Assembly (NCBI GenBank): GCA_031761405.1
Contig: JASEVX010000006.1
Location: 32,863,359-32,927,358, forward strand
Direction: 5' to 3'
Source of the DNA: Serripes groenlandicus
Taxonomy: Eukaryota; Mollusca; Bivalvia; Cardiida; Cardiidae
DNA: 64,000 bases
Shown here: piece by piece, positions 39,643 to 50,219 of the stretch
Numbering within the stretch: the first letter of the stretch is position 1
Layout of the letters: every line of letters starts with the position of its first letter
Position numbers and translations under genes: made by a program
The notes under the pieces: generated by a model
The model's input: the letters and a program-made list of their open reading frames with translations, nothing else
What the model was told of the DNA's origin: nothing
Databases searched by the model: none

Positions 39643-39989
39643 CAAAAATACAAATCACATATTGCATCCTACAAGGTCATAATGAGGTCAAAACTGCCAG
39701 GTAATATCTCATTTTCTTAGGTTCCGATGAACTTCTGACCACAAATAACTTCATTTGGAAATGAAATCTAATAATTATGTCTTCATGGAAGCTAATAATA
39801 AATTTATACAAGATAATTATAGGATTAAACAGACTTGCCAATATAAGAGGGAAGTTGATGTTGGATCCTGATTTTGTCGACCATAAATTCCTGGAGGGTA
39901 ATCAACATCAAATCATGACAATAATTATTTGAATTATCAAACAATTTCCCAAAATACATCACTCTCTCCCTTTCATTATTATTGCATGT
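39643..39989. other. No recognised feature
   Basis: AT-rich, no repeat or exon supported. Confidence 0.35.
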
Positions 39990-40210
39990 TTAACCCTTTC
40001 TAACATGCAGACGCATTTTGACGAAATAACAGCAGACGACTTTTGAAAACATTGCGGCCAAAAGTGAAATTGCTCATGATGATTCCGCCTTTAGGCACAA
40101 TGTTTTCAACTTTTTTTAAAACAATTAAACTATATTTTATGGAGATGTTTCAGGGTTTTTGCCTAGACATTTTCAAAGTCGTCTGCTACAGATATGTGGT
40201 TAAGGGTTAA
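39990..40210 (-). mobile_element. TTAA-MITE copy
   Basis: TTAACCCTTTCTAACATGCAG ... GTTAAGGGTTAA; half of the hairpin is missing (GCTCATGATGATTCC). Confidence 0.85.
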
Positions 40211-40211
40211 C

Positions 40212-40330
40212 TCCCTTTCCAAAAAATTGTTTGATACCGGACTTTCGGAAATCATTATGGGAAAGGAGAAATTGGTCAACGTGACAAAATCTCTTTTTAT
40301 ATATGAATAATGTTTCAACTGTGTAATTTC
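40212..40330 (-). mobile_element. TTAA-MITE remnant, strongly decayed
   Basis: CCCTTTCCAAAAAATTG, GGAAATCATTATGGG, GAGAAATTGGTCAACG. Confidence 0.45.
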
Positions 40331-40350
40331 ATTTTCCTGGATTTGATCAC

Positions 40351-40581
40351 TTAACCCTTTCCCTCATATAGATGCTTTCTGACGATTCTGCAGCAGACAG
40401 CTTTTTGAAAACATAGTGACAAAAGAAGAAATTGCTCAAAATGAGCAATTTCTCCTTTTGCCACAATGTTTTCCACTTTTAGTCATAGGTTATCCATTCA
40501 ACTATAGAGATTTTCTATTTTTTAAACAAAATATGTTCAAAGTCGTCTGCTGCAGAATTGTTGTATGTGGGAAAGGGTTAA
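40351..40581 (-). mobile_element. TTAA-MITE copy, canonical
   Basis: Full length, both TTAAs, tip GCTCAAAATGAGC. Confidence 0.95.
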
Positions 40582-40628
40582 TCCTATAAAACAAAGTACA
40601 ATGATTTCTCCTAATCTTTAGAAATAAT

Positions 40629-40791
40629 ATGTTCGATCCCAAGTCATGGTGGAGTGCCCTTGGGCAAGGCACATTTTCTAGCCTAGTACTGGTTTGTTCA
40701 CCCAGGGATCATGAATAAGTGAACTGTCACCGTGATATTACTGAAATAATGTTGAAAGCGGCGTAAAAAACCCAATAAATAAATAAATAAA
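40629..40791 (+). mobile_element. SINE S1, 5'-truncated insertion
   Basis: Begins at TTCGATCCCAAG inside the B box and ends in (AAAT)n. An 11-bp duplication TTAGAAATAAT at 40618-40628 and 40792-40802 shows that it inserted already truncated. Confidence 0.9.
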
Positions 40792-40959
40792 TTAGAAATA
40801 ATCATATAAAACATAAAGTACATTTTATTTTCCTCATCTTTTATTCACTTATTCCCATTACTATGGCACATTAGATTTGGATGATTATTGGTTGTTTTGA
40901 ATTGTTTGATTAAAATCATTCCAAAGCATTATTTGTGTGCTTCAATTTTCAATTTTCAA

Positions 40960-41190
40960 AAAACCCTTTCCTCATACGACAATTCTGCAGCAGACGACTT
41001 TGAACATAATTTGTCAAGAAATAGAAAATCTCTATAATTGAATGGATAACCTTTGACTAAAAGTGGAAAACAATTTGTGGCAAAAGGAGAAATTGCACGT
41101 TTTGTGCAATTTCTTCTTTTGTCACTATGTTTTCAAAAAGCTGTCTGCTGCAGAGGCATCAAAAAGCGTCTATATGAGGGAAAGGGTTAA
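40960..41190 (+). mobile_element. TTAA-MITE copy, GCAC/GTGC hairpin
   Basis: The left TTAA is eroded to AAAACCC; otherwise complete. Confidence 0.95.
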
Positions 41191-41351
41191 CTCAAAATCT
41201 GCTAAATCACCCTATAATATCGTTCGGTTTAGTTGATTGCATAGCCGGTTGTATGGAATAGAAAGTGCAGACAGTAGAAGATGAGTACCATGCATTTTTC
41301 ATTTGCTTCAAATATTCTATTGTAACGGAAAACAATTTATTTAATCGGTAT

Positions 41352-42190
41352 TTTGGAAGTATATAATCTTTATATAATCTTTATTTCCTCCAATATTGAA
41401 GATTACAAGAATACAATGTAAATGAAATTGAAAATAACAGAATGGAGATTGTAACAATTGATAGAAATTAAAAGAAGAAGAAAAAAAAAGAAGAAAAACA
41501 ACAAAAAAACATTGTGAATATCCACACATGCATAAACGCCTCCATAATATATACACATTCCCACACATGTACAAACATAGACACACACTATATACATGAA
41601 CATGAAAACCATACAAACATAGACAAACAATATATACATGCACATGAAAAAAAAAAAAAAAAAAAAAAGTGACATTAGTCTACATGGGGCAAGGGTTAGA
41701 TTTACACCAATTCACATAAATAATTTACATTAATTGAGCCTAAGTGTTCGTCGTCGCTAGCAAAAAGTGTGCAACAACTTGCGAAACATTGGAAGAACAG
41801 CAACGTTAAACACTAGGGGAAACTGTCCCACTTATCAAACGTAAATGTAACAGTTACAAACAGTGTGGAAGTACAAAATGACAGTTCAATATAATTTTTG
41901 GTAGTCTGCATAAAGAACTTTCTCAAAATAATCATTTACTCCAAATAGAGCTCTTATCAAGTGAGTCTTACTCAAGGATTTTAACCAATCAAAAACTTGA
42001 TTACTCTCAAATGCGGATCTACAAATTTGTAGACTATTACAGTCTAGTAAAATATGCTCAGTAACACTTAAATCTACATCGTGCCTATCACAATGCGTAC
42101 AATAAGTATCAAAAGTAGACGAGTACGCAATTAACTGCGCCACAGAAAAACAAGCATACATCATACTAGGATTATGTTTTGCATAAGACC
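41352..42190 (-). pseudogene. LINE 3' end with zinc-finger-like C-terminus
   Basis: On the minus strand 42190-41886 is open and ends with a natural TAA. It contains YCTHCDRHDVDL and TEHILLDC, i.e. C-x2-C...H-x4-C as in the zinc-binding tail after LINE reverse transcriptases, then KSLSKTHLIRALFGVND. Downstream is untranslated sequence with (CA)- and A/G-rich tracts. It ends in two TATAATCTTT units (41360-41385, plus strand), a short tandem tail usual for some LINEs. 5'-truncated and inactive. Confidence 0.5.
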
Positions 42191-42599
42191 ATATAGGATT
42201 TTAAGAGAACTGCTCCTGAATTTGTCTATATAGTACAAATTCGTTCGAAGAAGTTCTCTCGTTCCATGAACTAATACACAAATTTATCTTTTGATGACTG
42301 ATGCTGATAACAATTTTGAAATGAAATAATTCTTATTGTTCAAGCGTGGTGATCCAGAAATGAAAAGTGATGGTTTTGTGACATGTCACACCGTATTTGT
42401 CACACAAGTGTGAGGGATACACGTATGGCTGGGCGTTTTTCTTTTCTGGATGGTATTAAGGGGTCTTGAGATAAATATCCAGGTATTAAATGACTGGTAA
42501 GTATTTTCTAATAAAAATATGTTTTACTTCATTTTTACACTGCAACCGAAAATGAAGTCGAGTAATTTCAATTGAGTCACAACATCAGACAACAGAACT
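42191..42599. other. No recognised feature
   Basis: A GTAAGT donor occurs at 42497 on the plus strand, but the frame before it is closed by a stop. Confidence 0.3.
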
Positions 42600-42990
42600 T
42601 CAGAAATGTCCAAGTCACTTTGAGATTGAAGCTGCCTTTTTGCGATCTGAGATTGAATTGGACTTATTTGCAATCCGAGATTAAGTTGGCCTTATTTGCA
42701 AATCCAAGATTGAATTGGCCTTATTTGCAATCTGCGATTGAAGTTGCCTAATATTTGCAATCCAAGATTGAAGTGACCTTATTTACAATCCGAGATTGAA
42801 GTGGCCTTATTTGCAATCCGAGATTGAATTGGCTTATTTGCAATCCGAGATTGAATTGGCCTATTTGCAATCCGAGATTGAATTGGCCTTTTTTGCAATC
42901 CGGGATTGAATTGGCCTATTTGCAATCTGCGATTTTCAATCCAAATTTGAATTGGTAATATTTGCAATCCGAGATTGAAGTGGCCTTATT
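42600..42990 (+). repeat. 27-29 bp minisatellite, about 13 copies
   Basis: Units TTATTTGCAATCCGAG plus ATTGAATTGGCC with scattered substitutions and small length changes. Confidence 0.85.
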
Positions 42991-43260
42991 TGCTGTCTTT
43001 TTCGTCCATGAACACTTATTATTAAGACAATTTTTTCCTACATGCAGATGTATTTGACACATCAGATATCTTTTACAAATTTCAACTCTGTTCAATAAAT
43101 AGACTTTTATTTATAGAGACTTTCCAGTCAGCCTTTGATTGAATAAGCCTTATTTAAAACATTTTTCATTCATAAACACCCACTATTAAGATTAACTTAT
43201 GCAGATGTATTTGACACATCAATTATCTTTTACAACACTGTCTTTAAAGCAGCAGTCACA
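42991..43260 (+). repeat. ~175-bp repeat carrying MITE end sequence, units 1-2
   Basis: CCTACATGCAGATGTATTTGAC, CTTTTACAA, CTCTGTTCAATAAATAGAC, TTTATTTATAGAGACTTTCC: these match the TTAA-MITE subfamily that starts CCCACATGCAGACG. Confidence 0.65.
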
Positions 43261-43549
43261 TCTTACGGTCACTCACTTAGCTGGCTGTAGTTGGGGAGGA
43301 CCGTAGTTGACCGTAGTGGACCGTAGTTAAACGTATTAAACATAGTAAATTGTAGTTCAACGTAGTTATAAATGTACTTTGAACTTCAAGAAAACCATGA
43401 TTTGGTCGTGGTAAACACAAAAATGTTCAACATTTTCAAAATATCTCTACTGCGAGCTTGGATGTAGTTTGAAGGTAGCTGACCCTAATTGACCATTTTT
43501 GACCCTAGTCTACCGTAGTTGTCTGTAGCTACACGCAGTGATACCTTAG
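43261..43549 (+). repeat. Short CCGTAGTTGA-type repeats
   Basis: GACCGTAGTTGACCGTAGTGG, GACCGTAGTTAAACG and decayed versions. Similar sequence resumes after the MITE at 43780-43830. Confidence 0.7.
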
Positions 43550-43779
43550 TTAACCCTTTCCCTCATACGACAATTCTGCAGCAGACGACTTTGAACGTAT
43601 TTTGTCAAAACATAGAAAATCTCAATAATTGAATGGATAACCTATGACAAAAAGTGGAAAACATTGTGGCAAAAGGAGAAATTGCACGTTTTGTGCAATT
43701 TCTTCTTTTGTCACTATGTTTTCAAAACTTCATCTGCTGCAGAGGCGTCAGAAAGCGTCTATATGAGGGAAACGGTTAA
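43550..43779 (+). mobile_element. TTAA-MITE inserted in the CCGTAGTT repeat
   Basis: GTTAA within the repeat supplied the target. Full length; GCAC/GTGC hairpin. Confidence 0.95.
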
Positions 43780-43859
43780 CCTACTTCACCCTACTCCTAC
43801 CTAGTTGACCGTAGTAGCACCGTAATAAGCGACCGCGGAATAACTCTGTTCCATAACAC

Positions 43860-44262
43860 TGTAATTAACTCTGTTCTATAACTAGACTTTTATTTATAGG
43901 GACCTTCGTGTCATTCTTAGAATGAATTGTCCTTATTTGCAGTCTTTTTCATTCATAAATACTCGTTATTAAGATTTACTTTTCCCACATGCAGACGTAT
44001 TTGACACATCAAATACCTTTTACATCACTGTATTTAACTCTGTTCTATAACTAGACTTTTATTTATAGGGACCTTCGTGTCAGTCTTAGATTGAATTGTC
44101 CTTATTTGCAGTCCTTTTCATTTAAAACACTCATTAATATAAGATTAACTTTTCCCACACGCGGACGTATTTGACACGTAAAATACCTTTTACAACACTG
44201 AATTTAACTCTGTTCTATAACTAGACTTTAATTTATAGGGATAAGAGACCTTCGTGTCAGAC
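43860..44262 (+). repeat. ~175-bp repeat, further units
   Basis: AACTCTGTTCTATAACTAGAC occurs at about 43867, 44036 and 44206, with TTATTTATAGGGACCTTCGTG and CACATGCAGACGTATTTGAC between. Another unit follows at 44620-44800. Confidence 0.8.
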
Positions 44263-44608
44263 TTAACCCTTTCCTTCATACGGCAATTCTGCAGCTAACG
44301 GCTTTGAACATATTTTGTCAAAAAATAGTAAGTTGAATGGATAACCTATGACTAAAAGTGGAAAACATTGTGGCAAAAGGAGAAATTTCTTCTTTTGTCA
44401 TTATGTTTTCAAACAAGAGCACCGCGTACGGCACAGACGCTCGACTGAAAGGGAGAAAACAGAAAAAAAAAAAAATGAGCTAAACAAAAAACCTTAACCG
44501 GATGACCACGCCAGGGTCATGACAATAGCTCTCGTTTTTTTCAAAAGTCGAGCTAAAAAGCTGTCTGCTTCAGGCCTCAGAAAGCGTCTATATGAGGGAA
44601 AGGGTTAA
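44263..44608 (+). mobile_element. TTAA-MITE interrupted by a class A Helentron-like element
   Basis: MITE text continues across the insert: CATTATGTTTTCAA | AAGCTGTCTGC. Both TTAAs present. Confidence 0.9.
44413..44557 (+). mobile_element. Helentron-like element, class A, minimal form
   Basis: ACAAGAGCACCGCGTACGGC, GACGCTCGACTGAAAG ... AAAAGTCGAGCTAAAA; close relative of 31926-32076. Confidence 0.85.
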
Positions 44609-44619
44609 ATTGATATGGA

Positions 44620-44827
44620 AATTAATTGAAGTCCTTTTCATTCATAAACCCTCGATCATTATTAAGATATAATTTTTTTTTTTATCTTTATCCACATGCA
44701 GATTGAATTTGACACGCCAAATACCGTTTACAACACGTTCAATAACTTAAGACCTTTTTTCATAGAGAGTTTCCATAATTTCAAAGTGATCTGCTGCACT
44801 GATTTGTTGTACGTGGGAAAGAGTTGA
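44620..44827 (+). repeat. ~175-bp repeat, last unit, passing into a MITE end
   Basis: GTCCTTTTCATTCATAAACCC, CCACATGCAGATTGAATTTGAC, then GATCTGCTGCACTGATTTG and GTGGGAAAGAGTTGATG, a TTAA-MITE right end. Confidence 0.65.
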
Positions 44828-44985
44828 TGTAGAGGCAGGTTTCCTGTTTATTGATGCCAGTCCAGATCATCAACGTCCTGTTGGGAACCGAGGACATTTA
44901 TCTTGAACTACTGCTGAGCATCACAGAGAAATGGTTATTGCTTTTAATATGCATATTGTGTGGGATGCATTCAGTTGATAAAGCA
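44828..44985 (+). repeat. Dispersed repeat, copy 2 (copy 1 at 36511)
   Basis: GAGGCAGGTTTCCTGTTTATTG, GAACTACTGCTGAGCA, TGTGTGGGATGCATTCAG. Confidence 0.7.
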
Positions 44986-44994
44986 TTCTTGCTA

Positions 44995-45225
44995 TTAACC
45001 CTTTCCCTCATACGACAATTCTGCAGCAGACGACATTCAATATATTTTGTCAAAAAATAGAAAATCTCTATAATTAAATGGATAACATATTGACTAAAAG
45101 TGGTAAACATTGTGGCAAAAGAAGAAATTGCTCGTTTTGAGCAATTTCTTCTTTTGTCACTATGTTTTCAAAAAGCCATCTGCTGCAGAGGCGTCAGAAA
45201 GCGTCTACATGAGGGAAAGGGTTAT
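44995..45225 (+). mobile_element. TTAA-MITE copy, GCTC/GAGC hairpin
   Basis: Complete; the right TTAA has become TTAT. Confidence 0.95.
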
Positions 45226-45349
45226 TAAAACCTCTGCAAATATGTGGAAAATCTCTATAACTGAAAGTTTATTTATTGAGGAAAGTAGAAAACATAAGGA
45301 GAATTATGGGCAATTATGACTCTGCTGCAGGTGTGTCAAAATGTGTCTG

Positions 45350-45543
45350 TTAACCCTTTTCCAAATACAGACACATTTTGACGCCTTTAGAAAACATTTT
45401 TGGTCATAATGAGCAATTTCTCCTTTTGCCACAATGATTTGAACTCTTTAACAATAATTAAAACTTCCCGGATAGAGATTTTCCATAATAATATATTTTC
45501 AAAGCCATCTGCTGCAGATGTGTTGTATGTCGGAAAGGGTTAA
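45350..45543 (-). mobile_element. TTAA-MITE copy, left arm deleted internally
   Basis: TTAACCCTTTTCCAAATACAG ... ATGTCGGAAAGGGTTAA. Confidence 0.85.
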
Positions 45544-45581
45544 GTTGAAATTGAAGACATCTTCAAGGATTCTTCAAGGAC

Positions 45582-46823
45582 TTAACCCTTTCCCTCATAT
45601 AGATGCTTTTTGACGCCTCTAAAGCAGACAGCTTTTAAAAAACAAGAGGGCCATGATGGCCCTGGAATCGCTCACCTGATTTCTTTTTTCACTTTAGCTA
45701 TATAAGCCCCGCCATCTGGCGGGCATAGTTTCCGACCAATCGACTTGGCTTGAAGGAATTTGATAGAGGGTCACCCTAGGAACATTTCTACAAAATTATT
45801 AAAAAATCGGCCTGACACTTTTGGAGGAGAAGATTTTTTAAGTTTTCACTATAGCCATAAAAGGCAAAATAGCCCCGCCCCCTGATGGCCATGTTTTTTG
45901 ACCAATCAACATGGCTTGAAGGAATCTGATAGAGGGTCATCCAAGGAACATTTCTACAAAATTATTTGAAAATCGGCCACACACTTTTGGAGGAGAAGAT
46001 ATTTTAAGTTTGCACTATAGCTATATAAGGCAAAATAGCCCCGCCCCCCCTGGCGGCCATGATTTTCGACCAATCAACATGGCTTAAAGGAATCTGATAG
46101 AGGGTCATCCAAGGAACATTTCTAGAAAATTATTTGAAAATCGGCCTGACACTTTTGGAGGAGAAGATTTTTTAAGTTTTCACTATAGCCATATAACGCA
46201 AAATAAACCCGCCCCCCCTGGCGGCCATGTTTTTCGACCAATCAACATGGCTTCAAGGAATCTGATAGAGAGTCACCCAAGGAACATTTCTACAAAATAA
46301 GTTCAAAATCTGCCAACCGATTTGGGAGGAGAAGATTTTTTTTCGTTTCGCTGCATGGATCCCAATAATTTGAAGGAATTTTGGTGAGGTCATTGAGAGG
46401 ATGCTTGAAGGAATCTGATAGAGGGTCACCCAAGGATCATTTCTACAAAATAATTTGAAAATCGGCCTGACACTTTGGGAGGAGAAGATTTTTAAGAATT
46501 TTGAAGTTTTTTTCATTTCGTTGCCATGGAAACCAGAATTCTGCATGGATCCCAAAAATTTTAAGGAATTCTGGTGAGGACATTGCGAGGATGCTTTCTG
46601 TGAAGTTTCATCCCAGTTGACCCACCGGTTACAGAGGAGAAAATGTTGACGGACGCCGGACATAGGGCGATCACAATAACTCACCCTGAGCACTTTTCTC
46701 TGTTTGCCACAATGCTTTCCACTTTAAGTCATAGGTTATCTATTCAATTATAGAGATTTTCTATTTTTTGACAAAATATGTTCAAAGTCGTCTGCTGAAT
46801 TGCTGTATGACGGAAAGTGTTAA
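45582..46823 (-). mobile_element. TTAA-MITE split by a 1.06-kb Helentron-like element
   Basis: Left TTAACCCTTTCCCTCATATAG to CAGCTTTTAAAA; right GTTTGCCACAATGC to ACGGAAAGTGTTAA. Confidence 0.9.
45641..46697 (+). mobile_element. Helentron-like element, class C, five or more core repeats
   Basis: ACAAGAGGGCCATGATGGCCC hairpin, ATCGCTCACCTGAT. Core units of about 150 bp (CTGGCGGCCATG, GACCAATCAACATGGC, AATCGGCCTGACACTTTTGG). GGACGCCGGACATAGGGCG and CACAATAACTCACCCTGAGC at the 3' end. Non-coding. Confidence 0.85.
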
Positions 46824-47074
46824 TTGTCAGGGAAACATGTTCATTTCATTTTAATGGATTTTGTGTTTTTTCAAAGACCAAAAGTTTGACAATGATGACT
46901 CTTTTATTACTTGTTCCTTTAAAATACCCAAAGCTGACAAAAGTGAATATTTTATACAAATGTCAACCATTTCATTCTTCTCTGACTATAGAATGTGACA
47001 TTACAATACTGATCAAGATTAGCCAGCACTAACTTAAGTGCTCTCTTATCTTGATCTGCACTGTTCCCCTTCTC
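46824..47074. other. No recognised feature
   Basis: Unique-looking AT-rich sequence. Confidence 0.35.
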
Positions 47075-47220
47075 TTAACCCTTTCCCACAAATAGACGCT
47101 TTATTACGCCTCTGCAGCAGACAGCTTTTTAAAACATAGTGACAAAAGAAGATACTATGTTTTCAAAAAGCCGTCTGCGGCAAAGGCATCAGAAAGCGTC
47201 TATATGAGGGAAAGGGTTAA
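47075..47220 (-). mobile_element. TTAA-MITE, 146-bp internal deletion form
   Basis: Both termini face inward with R-type sequence (CAGACAGCTTTTT ... AAAAAGCCGTCTG): a near-perfect palindrome lacking the L arm. Confidence 0.85.
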
Positions 47221-47291
47221 AATAATTATGAAATTCAAGCACGTTTCCAGTTTTCATGGAAGTTTAGAAACTCTGAAGTCACCTTTGATTA

Positions 47292-47645
47292 TGATGTGAA
47301 TTGATTGATTGATTGTTTTGTGTTTAACGCCGCTTTCAACAAGTTTTCAGTTACATCACGGCGTTTCTTGGGTAAGTTACCAGTACTACTGGTCCATTTA
47401 ACCTGACCAGTCAGTCAGTGAGTTACATCACAGCGTTCCTGAGTAAGTTAATTACCAGTACTACTGGTCCATTTATCCTGACACCGGCCAGTCAGTCGTG
47501 ATGCTAACGGTGTAACCCTCAGCCCTAAGGAGGGCAGCCATTACTACCATTTATAGAGTCTTTGGTATGACCCGGCTTGGGATTGAACCTGTGACCTCCA
47601 ATACCCAGAGGTGGACACTCTACCACTACACTGTAACTGAGGTGT
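47292..47645 (-). mobile_element. SINE S3 with internal ~70-bp duplication
   Basis: CAGTTACATCACGGCGTTTC through ACCAGTACTACTGGTCC occurs twice (47340 and 47430). Head complement GGGATTGAACCTGTGACC. Confidence 0.85.
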
Positions 47646-47850
47646 TTTGAATGAAGTGAAGGATTATTAGATATAATCAAGGACTAGAAAACAAGGCTAG
47701 CTGTCAAAGTTGGTCTATCACATCCACATCATCTCCCTGAAGTATGTAATCAAGCATGAAATGAGTATGTAATTACAGACAGATTTTTTTTTGTTGGGAT
47801 GCTTTGCTTTCCGAGATTAATTCTGAGTTATTCATGTGACATCAATAATG

Positions 47851-48176
47851 TTAATACCTTTCCCACATACTACAAATCTGCAGCAGACGACTTTGAAAAC
47901 AAAGTGACAAAAACCTGAAAAATCTCAATAAAAGATAGCTTAATTGTTAACCCTTTCCCTCATACGGCAATTCTGCAGCAGACGACTTTGAATGTCTTTT
48001 GTCAAAACATAGAAAATCTCCATAATTGAATGGATAACCTATGACAAAAAGTGGAAAACATTGTGGCAAAAGGAGAAATTGCACGTTTTGTGCAATTTCT
48101 TCTTTTGTCACTATGTTTTCAAAAAGCCGTCTGCTGCTATTGCGTCAAAATGCGTCTGCACGTGGGAAAGGGTTAA
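47851..48176 (+). mobile_element. TTAA-MITE inserted into another TTAA-MITE
   Basis: 47851-47946 is the subfamily seen at 3676, up to AGCTTAATTG. At its internal TTAA (47947) a second subfamily copy starts (TTAACCCTTTCCCTCATACG, GCAC/GTGC hairpin). The right end (GCTGCTATTGCGTC) belongs to the first subfamily again. Confidence 0.85.
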
Positions 48177-48216
48177 TACACTTTGGGTCATAAATGTAAC
48201 AAGATTTTATTGAATC

Positions 48217-48410
48217 TTAACCCTTTCCCACTTGCACACATTTTGAAAACACTGTGGTAAAAGGAAGGAGAAATTACTCATACTTGAGCAATATCTCTTT
48301 AATGTTTTCAACATTATTCAATAACCACTTATAGCGATTTTCCACATATTGGTCTAGATTTGTTTAAAGACGTCTGCTACAGATTTGTTGTATTTGGGAA
48401 AAGGTTTAGT
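48217..48410 (-). mobile_element. TTAA-MITE copy, shortened
   Basis: TTAACCCTTTCCCACTTGCAC ... GTATTTGGGAAAAGG. Confidence 0.8.
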
Positions 48411-48433
48411 TAATGTGATCCAAGATATTCTTT

Positions 48434-48611
48434 TTAAACCCTTTCCCACTTACAACAAATATGCAGCAGACGACTTTGAAAACATCTGAGCAAAAAATAT
48501 GGGAAACCTATAGAAATAAATTGAACTAAAATTATGAAATAAAGTTGAAAGCATTGTGGCAAAAGACGAAATTGCTGGTTTTGTCACAATGTTTTCAAAA
48601 GTCATCTGCTA
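48434..48611 (+). mobile_element. TTAA-MITE, right end lost
   Basis: TTTAAACCCTTTCCCACTTAC ... TTTTCAAAAGTCATCTGC. Confidence 0.8.
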
Positions 48612-48758
48612 TAAGTGGACAGACAAGCTAAAATGGGTAAAAGTGGCCTCACCCCTAGTTGCTTTGAGGTCGGTCGTTTGGTAAGAATAATTGATAATTG
48701 GCGGGCGAAACACACATTTCTTGGAAACACACGATACTTAGAGACAATCTTGACCTGA

Positions 48759-48988
48759 TTAACCCTTTCCCTCATATAGACGCTTTCTGACGCCGCTGCA
48801 GCAGACGGCTTTTTGAAAACATAGTGACAAAAGAAGAAATTGCACAAAACGTGCAATTTCTCCTTTTGCCACAATGTTTTCCACTTTTTGTCATAGGTTA
48901 TCCATTCAACTATGGAGATTGTCTATGTTTAGACAAAATAAGTTCAAAGTCGTCTGCTGCAGAATTGTTGTATGAGGGAAAGGGTTAA
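48759..48988 (-). mobile_element. TTAA-MITE copy, canonical, GCAC/GTGC hairpin
   Basis: Full length; both TTAAs intact. Confidence 0.95.
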
Positions 48989-49141
48989 TATAAGGGTGAA
49001 TGCCCTGTAGAGGAAGCTGTCAAAAAACGAAGGACAAAAAAATGGGAAACAAAAACCACCGTTGTCTTTGATAATAGAGAGATATCAGAGATAAAACAAG
49101 ACCTGTGCCTGCAAGCTGCAGACACTCATCTTATTGTGTAA

Positions 49142-49368
49142 TTAACCCTTTTCCACATACAGACGCCTTCGGACGTCTCTGCAGCAAACAACTTATGAAA
49201 ATATTGTGGTAAATGGAGAAATTGCTCATAATGAGCAATTTCTCCTTTTGCCGCAATATTTTCAACTTTGTAATTATGTACTTTCATTTATAGAAAATGT
49301 CCGCTTTTCTGTTAAGATGTTTTCATAGTAATCTGCTGCGATTTGCTGTATTTGAGAAAGGGTTTTAA
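49142..49368 (-). mobile_element. TTAA-MITE copy
   Basis: TTAACCCTTTTCCACATACAG, intact hairpin GCTCATAATGAGC, right GAGAAAGGGTTTTAA. Confidence 0.9.
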
Positions 49369-49479
49369 ACAGTCTCTATGATTCTTGCGATCATTAATAC
49401 TGTACGTCTCTCATACAGACCACATTTTGAAGTCTTTGGGAGAGATTTCACATTTACTCATCATAGTATTAACCCTTTC

Positions 49480-49779
49480 GCCGAGCCCCGGTAGCTCAGT
49501 CGGTAACGACGTGGGCTGTCAATCAAGGGGTTGTGAGTTCGAATCCCGGCTCGGCAAACTTTCTTTCCGAGGATTGACAAAAGTCAATGCGACATGCGTC
49601 ATTCCTCTTCCACCAATGGGCTAAGTCTATGTGGAAAAGTAGCCAGTTGCTTGGGAAGATTGTTGTGTGGAGTAGTGGTGTAAGAAAACCAGGAAATGCA
49701 TGAGTAGGTGAACTGGCTGCCGTGATATAACTGAGAAATTGTTAAAAACGGTGTTAAACCCCAATCAATCAATCAATCA
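49480..49779 (+). mobile_element. Intact SINE S2 with complete tRNA-like head
   Basis: The head folds with acceptor-like arms GCCGAGC / GCTCGGC, A box GGTAGCTCAGTCGGTAACG and B box GAGTTCGAATCCCGG. Body CTTCCACCAATGGGC, tail (CAAT)n. The flanking ATTAACCCTTTC is duplicated (49468-49479 and about 49778-49789), i.e. the MITE end was the target. Best master-like copy in the window. Confidence 0.9.
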
Positions 49780-49977
49780 ATTAACCCTTTCCCACATGCA
49801 GACGAATTTTGACCCAAGAGCAGCAGACGACTTTTGAAAACATTGTGGCCAAAGATGAAATTGCTCATGATGAGCAATTTCTCCTTTGGCCAAAATGTTT
49901 CCAACTTTATTTAACAATTAAGCTATCTTTTATTGAGATTTTTCAGGTTTTTATCACTCTGTTTTCAAAGTCCTCTG

Positions 49978-50102
49978 CCCCTTGGGCAAGGCACATTTTC
50001 TAGCCTAGTACTGGTTTGTTTACCCAGGGATCATGAATAAGTGAACTGTCGCCGTGATATAACTGAAATAATGTTGGAAGCGGCGCAAAACCCCAATGAA
50101 TA
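49978..50102 (+). mobile_element. SINE S1 3' fragment inserted in the same MITE
   Basis: CCTTGGGCAAGGCACA to AAAACCCCAATGAATA. Flanked by TCAAAGTCCTCTGCC on both sides, a 15-bp target-site duplication. Confidence 0.9.
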
Positions 50103-50219
50103 CTCTCAAAGTCCTCTGCCGCAGATTTTTTGTACGTGGGAAAGGGTTAATGCACCTAGATAAACTTAAGGTTCAAGATGTTCTATTGGGATAACTATAT
50201 CATGTCGTCTGTCGTTATT

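Larger units (their letters stand above)
49469..50150 (-). mobile_element. TTAA-MITE split by two SINEs
   Basis: MITE pieces are 49469-49479, 49780-49977 and 50103-50150. The hairpin GCTCATGATGAGC is intact and the right end is GGGAAAGGGTTAA. Confidence 0.9.

Noticed and set aside
42330..42500. Plus-strand terminal exon before GTAAGT at 42497
   Set aside because: The best frame (FKRGDPEMKSDGFVTC) hits a stop well before the donor, and no acceptor or partner exon was found.
49480..49556. Functional tRNA gene
   Set aside because: Acceptor-like arms and both boxes are present, but the spacing around positions 8-10 is wrong. It is followed by SINE body and tail and flanked by a target-site duplication.
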